Assembly (NCBI RefSeq): GCF_030758615.1
Contig: NZ_CP132381.1
Coordinates: 2,294,001 to 2,358,000, forward strand
DNA from: Gilliamella apis
GTDB taxonomy: Bacteria > Pseudomonadota > Gammaproteobacteria > Enterobacterales > Orbaceae
Direction of reading: 5' to 3'
Length of the DNA stretch: 64,000 nt
Shown: positions 60,493 through 64,000 of the stretch, one piece after another
Layout: the number at the start of each line of letters is the position of its first letter
How positions within the stretch are numbered: position 1 is the stretch's first letter
The notes under the pieces: generated by a model
Seen by the model: only the letters and a program-made list of their open reading frames with translations
What the model was told of the DNA's origin: nothing
Databases searched by the model: none
Position numbers and translations under genes: made by a program

Positions 60493-60671
60493 GAACGTAT
60501 GCTCACATGAGTATTGAATAATGATAGTTAAGTAAAGATGATAAATATATCTTTTTTTGCTTGGCCTATCAATATATACTCAATCACTTTTAAAAATATG
60601 TTCCAAATATCAATACTCATAATATTTTTCTATTTATTTCAAAAAAATAACTTAATATAGGTAACATAGCT

Positions 60672-61695
60672 ATGATTCAACATTCATTAGGCTTTCCCAT
60701 TGAAACCGTGCTGATGTTTATCGTTTTGGCTTTAGCTGCGATTATAATTGATTTATACGCTCATCATAATGATAAGCCCATTAGCTTAACTAGTGCAGTT
60801 ATGTGGTCTTTATTTTGGATTTTCGTGGCGTTAGGATTTGCGCTGTATCTGTATATACATCACGGTAGTGAAATAGCTAGCCTGTTTATTACTGGTTATG
60901 TACTTGAAAAAGCACTCTCTGTTGATAATTTATTTGTTATTATGGCACTGTTTTCTTTGGTTTGCTATCCCCAACAATTATCGACATCGGTTACTTTATT
61001 GGGGAGTAATTGGTGCAATCATCTTCCGAGCTGTTTTTGTCATTATTGGTACTGGTCTATTATCCTTAGGGCCTTGGATGGAGCTGGTTTTCTCTGTCGT
61101 GGTTGCCTTAACTGGATTGATGATGCTAAAAAACCAAGGCAATGATGATGAGATAAAAGATTATTCAGAACATTTTGCTTATCGTATTGCTAAACGTATT
61201 TTTCCTTCCTACCCTAAAATAGTCGGGCACCATTTCTTATTAACACAAAAACAACTCAACATCGAACTAGCCAAACCAGAGAATAGTGAACTGATCAACA
61301 AAATGCCCAAAAGTGCATTATATGCAACACCACTCTTCTTGTGTATCGTTGTGATTGAGTTAAGTGATGTTATGTTTGCATTTGATTCGGTCCCTGCAGT
61401 AATTGCGGTTAGCCAAGAGCCATTAATTGTATATAGTGCAATGATATTCGCTATTTTAGGCTTACGAACCATGTATTTTGTTTTAGAGGCAATGCAACAA
61501 TATCTTGTTCATTTAGGTAAAGCAGTAATTTGCCTATTATTTTTTATTGCCGCAAAACTTGCTTTAAATGCAACTGAACATCTATTTGGTTATGGAATTA
61601 GTATTAGCCCAACCACCAGTCTTTATGTGGTATTAGGTATATTATTGTTAGGTATTATTGCGAGTGTTATTTGGCCTAACCAAACAAAAAAATAA
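60672..61695 (+). pseudogene. TerC/Alx family membrane protein with a single-base frameshift
   Basis: TerC-family proteins (Alx, YgjT) export manganese or support membrane metal loading. The first frame (from 60672) contains GYVLEKALSVDNLFVIMALF with the conserved acidic residues; the second frame, to 61695, holds LYWGVIGAIIFRAVFVIIG and VIELSDVMFAFDSVPAVIAV. The break is at GG 60959-60960, where one G is in excess: TTT TCT TTG TTT gives the expected FSLFAIP. Restored length about 340 aa, like Alx. No pH-sensing leader riboswitch was recognised upstream. Confidence 0.9.
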
Positions 61696-61710
61696 GATAT
61701 GAGGAGATAA

Positions 61711-61731
61711 TCGGCAGGCAACCTGCCGACT
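61711..61731. terminator. Hairpin between TerC-family gene and cycA
   Basis: TCGGCAGG and CCTGCCGA pair around CAA, between convergent genes; T-run weak. Confidence 0.7.
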
Positions 61732-61743
61732 AAGAATTAAAAG

Positions 61744-63117
61744 TTATACCCGTTTTAATGATTGAATATAGTAACTAATACCTAAAATAACAAACCAAAT
61801 AGGTGTTGCCATAAGTGCTTGGCAAGTATCTGTTTCAAAAGTTAATAACACAATCACAAAAGCAAAAAAAGCAAGGCAAATAAAACACATTAAAACGCCC
61901 CCCGGCATCTTAAATTGTGATTCTTGATGTAATTTAGCTTTTTTACGACGATAGGCAATGTAAGAAATTAAAATCATCGACCAAATAAACATAAATAATA
62001 TTGCAGAAATAGTCGTTACAATGGTAAATGCTTCCATAACATTAGGTACTAAATAAATCAGTACTACCCCACCAAACAAGCAAGTACATGAAAATAGCAA
62101 GCCATTAGCAGGAACAGAACGTCTTGATAATTTACCAAATGGTTCAGGTGCATCCTGCTTTTTAGCAAGGCCAAATAACATTCGACTGGTTGAGTAAATA
62201 CCACTATTAGCAGAAGAAGCAGCTGAAGTAAGTACCACAAAGTTAATAATACTGGCTGCAGCAGGTAAGCCAATTAACGTAAACAACTCAACAAATGGAC
62301 TTTTATTTGGTGAAATAAACTGCCAAGGCGTTACGCTCATAATGATAATCAACGCAAAGACATAGAAGAAAATAATACGGGCTGGCACGGAATTGATCGC
62401 TCGAGGTAAATTTTTATTCGGATCGAGGGTTTCAGCTGCCGTCGTTCCAACTAACTCAATCCCGACAAAAGCAAAAATTGCAATTTGGAAACCTGCAAAA
62501 AAACCCATAGTACCATGAGGGAAGAAACCACCATATTGCCAAAGATTAGAAAATGCAGCAGTAGTATTAGTTTGTTCCGAATGATAGGCGGTAACAACTA
62601 AAACAAGTCCAATAGCAATTAAAGCTAAAATAGCGACAATTTTAATCATCGAAAACCAAAACTCAGTTTCACCAAACATTTTTACCGTCAACAAATTCAA
62701 GGTTAATAGAACGATGACAGTAAGTAGCATCGGGATCCACGCTTGTAGCTCAGGAAACCAATGCTGTGCATATCCTGCGATAGCCACAACATCAGCAATT
62801 CCAGTAATAACCCAACAAAACCAATAGGTCCAACCAGTAAAAAAACCTGCCCACGGACCTAATAAATCGTTAGCAAAATCACTGAAAGATTTATAATTCA
62901 AATTGGACAATAAAATTTCGCCCATTGCTCGCATAACAAAAAATAAAACAAACCCAATAATCATGTAGACAAAAATAATAGATGGTCCAGCAAGACTAAT
63001 CGTCTTTCCTGAGCCCATAAATAAACCCGTACCAATTGCACCACTAATTGCTATTAATTGAATGTGTCGGCTGGAGAGATTTCGTTTAAGATCTTGATTT
63101 GAAGACGTAGTGTTCAT
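61744..63117 (-). CDS. cycA: D-serine/D-alanine/glycine:H+ symporter CycA
   Basis: Amino-acid permease (APC family) importing glycine, D-alanine and D-serine. The 457-aa protein has 12 hydrophobic helices and HIQLIAISGAIGTGLFMGSGK (20-40), NLNYKSFSDFANDLLGPWAGFF (near 73-94) and FAFVGIELVGTTAAET (near 216), which match CycA more closely than AnsP or ProY. Monocistronic, divergent from mltA. Confidence 0.93.
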   Translation of the reverse strand: MNTTSSNQDLKRNLSSRHIQLIAISGAIGTGLFMGSGKTISLAGPSIIFVYMIIGFVLFFVMRAMGEILLSNLNYKSFSDFANDLLGPWAGFFTGWTYWFCWVITGIADVVAIAGYAQHWFPELQAWIPMLLTVIVLLTLNLLTVKMFGETEFWFSMIKIVAILALIAIGLVLVVTAYHSEQTNTTAAFSNLWQYGGFFPHGTMGFFAGFQIAIFAFVGIELVGTTAAETLDPNKNLPRAINSVPARIIFFYVFALIIIMSVTPWQFISPNKSPFVELFTLIGLPAAASIINFVVLTSAASSANSGIYSTSRMLFGLAKKQDAPEPFGKLSRRSVPANGLLFSCTCLFGGVVLIYLVPNVMEAFTIVTTISAILFMFIWSMILISYIAYRRKKAKLHQESQFKMPGGVLMCFICLAFFAFVIVLLTFETDTCQALMATPIWFVILGISYYIQSLKRV

Positions 63118-63317
63118 CTTATTGATTACCTATCGTTTTTACAATTTTTCTATTTTTATGTGGAATAGATGACTATAAAGTTAATAGCCTCAAATCGCAA
63201 GCTGAATCGTTATCAAAACTTTTTATGACATTCTAATAATTATTGATAGTCTCTTATAATATAATTGTGTAGCATAACCAACTATATCATATAACTAACT
63301 ACAATAAATTATTCAAA

Positions 63318-64000
63318 ATGAAAGAAAACAACTGTAAATCTAATATTTTCATATTATCTATTTTATTAATTCTATCATTATTGACTGGGTGTCAAAGTGA
63401 TTCAAATGCAAAAAGTAAGCAATTTAGAGATGGAAAACTAGCCAATGATTTCAATATCAGCCATCCGCAGTTAGCCGTTCCAGTCAATATTTCTGATTAT
63501 ACTATTCAAGTTGAAAAATTAAGAACTACATCACCTTCACTGTATCAGAAAAATGAACATATTTATAAAGCTGTTGACGCTTGGATTAATCGCTCGCTAG
63601 GTTCAGCAGAATTCCATAAAGTAGGGCTAAAAAGCTATGAAATGGCAGGTAAAGATGGATATGGCAATGTTCATTTAACTGGTTATTATACTCCGGTAAT
63701 CAAAGCTAGACACCAACCAACCGGTGAATTTAAATATCCAATTTATAGAATGCCAGCTAAGTCTAAAGGTCGCTTACCAAGTCGTGAACAAATCTATAAT
63801 GGAGCATTAACCGGTAAAGGGCTCGAAATTGCTTACAGTAATTCATTAATGGATAACTTTATAATGGAAGTACAAGGAAGTGCCTATATTGATTTTGAAG
63901 ATGGCACACCATTAGTTTTCTTCTGTTATGGTGGTAAAAATGGTCACGGTTACTCAAGTATCGGGCGTTTATTAGTTGAGCAGGGAGAAATAGCCAAGGA
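63318..64000 (+). CDS. mltA: Membrane-bound lytic murein transglycosylase A (N-terminal part, cut by window edge)
   Basis: Outer-membrane lipoprotein that cleaves glycan strands to anhydromuropeptides. The 227 residues visible start with a lipoprotein signal (lipobox LTGC near residue 22-25) and have VHLTGYYTPVIKA (near 117) and MEVQGSAYIDF (near 185), both typical of MltA. The catalytic Asp region near the C-terminus lies beyond the window. Start ATG at 63318 has no strong ribosome site. Confidence 0.9.
   Translation, partial: MKENNCKSNIFILSILLILSLLTGCQSDSNAKSKQFRDGKLANDFNISHPQLAVPVNISDYTIQVEKLRTTSPSLYQKNEHIYKAVDAWINRSLGSAEFHKVGLKSYEMAGKDGYGNVHLTGYYTPVIKARHQPTGEFKYPIYRMPAKSKGRLPSREQIYNGALTGKGLEIAYSNSLMDNFIMEVQGSAYIDFEDGTPLVFFCYGGKNGHGYSSIGRLLVEQGEIAK

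Overview
The window is about two thirds AT and carries a conserved gammaproteobacterial gene set (recB, sixA, deaD, nlpI, pnp, rpsO, yfcA, aroC, prmB, prc, proQ, rnpB, tldD, rng, mreBCD, accBC, mog, argR, lysC, cysS, trmJ, raiA, pheA, mutY, dacB, cycA, mltA). Protein similarity to enterobacterial homologues, strong AT bias and a subtype I-F CRISPR-Cas locus fit the Orbaceae (bee-gut Gilliamella or a relative). This assignment is inferred from memory of such genomes and was not tested by a search.

Layout. 1-9.7 kb: housekeeping genes, with the nlpI-pnp-rpsO block read leftward. 9.8-10.6 kb: two tandem 386-bp copies of a structured non-coding element. 10.67-23.9 kb: CRISPR-Cas island read leftward, with array 2 (9 repeats), an AraC/MFS pair, cas1, cas2-3, a mini-CRISPR, a 107-aa unknown gene, csy1-csy2-csy3-csy4 and array 1 (5 repeats). 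24-41 kb: yfcA-aroC-prmB, tRNA-Ser, prc-proQ, a Mu-like repressor/Ner pair, rnpB, yqjA-tldD, rng-mreDCB, accBC and eda. 41-64 kb: yadGH, mog, argR, a lysine riboswitch with lysC, cysS, trmJ, raiA-pheA-mutY, transporters, a flavoprotein, a UbiH-family hydroxylase with a solitary tatA, a phage-type repressor, an ABC exporter, dacB, a TerC-family gene, cycA and the start of mltA.

The main discovery is between cas2-3 and the csy genes. A degenerate repeat - 30-nt spacer - degenerate repeat unit (15742-15827, minus strand) would make a crRNA-like RNA. Its first 17 spacer bases match a site at 15683-15699 that follows a CC PAM and whose full protospacer covers the -35 box of the promoter facing the csy operon. 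In those 17 bases the only mismatches are at positions 6 and 12; the next mismatch is at 18. These are the every-sixth positions that Cascade flips out and does not read. This is the expected design of a crRNA-guided autorepressor (CreR-like), or of a CreTA-like addiction module, because the first gene behind the promoter is the unknown 107-aa ORF, followed by its own terminator.

The two CRISPR arrays use repeats differing at 7 of 28 positions, with compensatory changes in the Cas6f hairpin, yet share one identical 32-bp spacer. Four genes (csy1, tldD, an ABC exporter, a TerC-family gene) each carry one single-base frameshift, three or four of them in short homopolymers. Sequencing error is therefore as likely as true inactivation, including for csy1.
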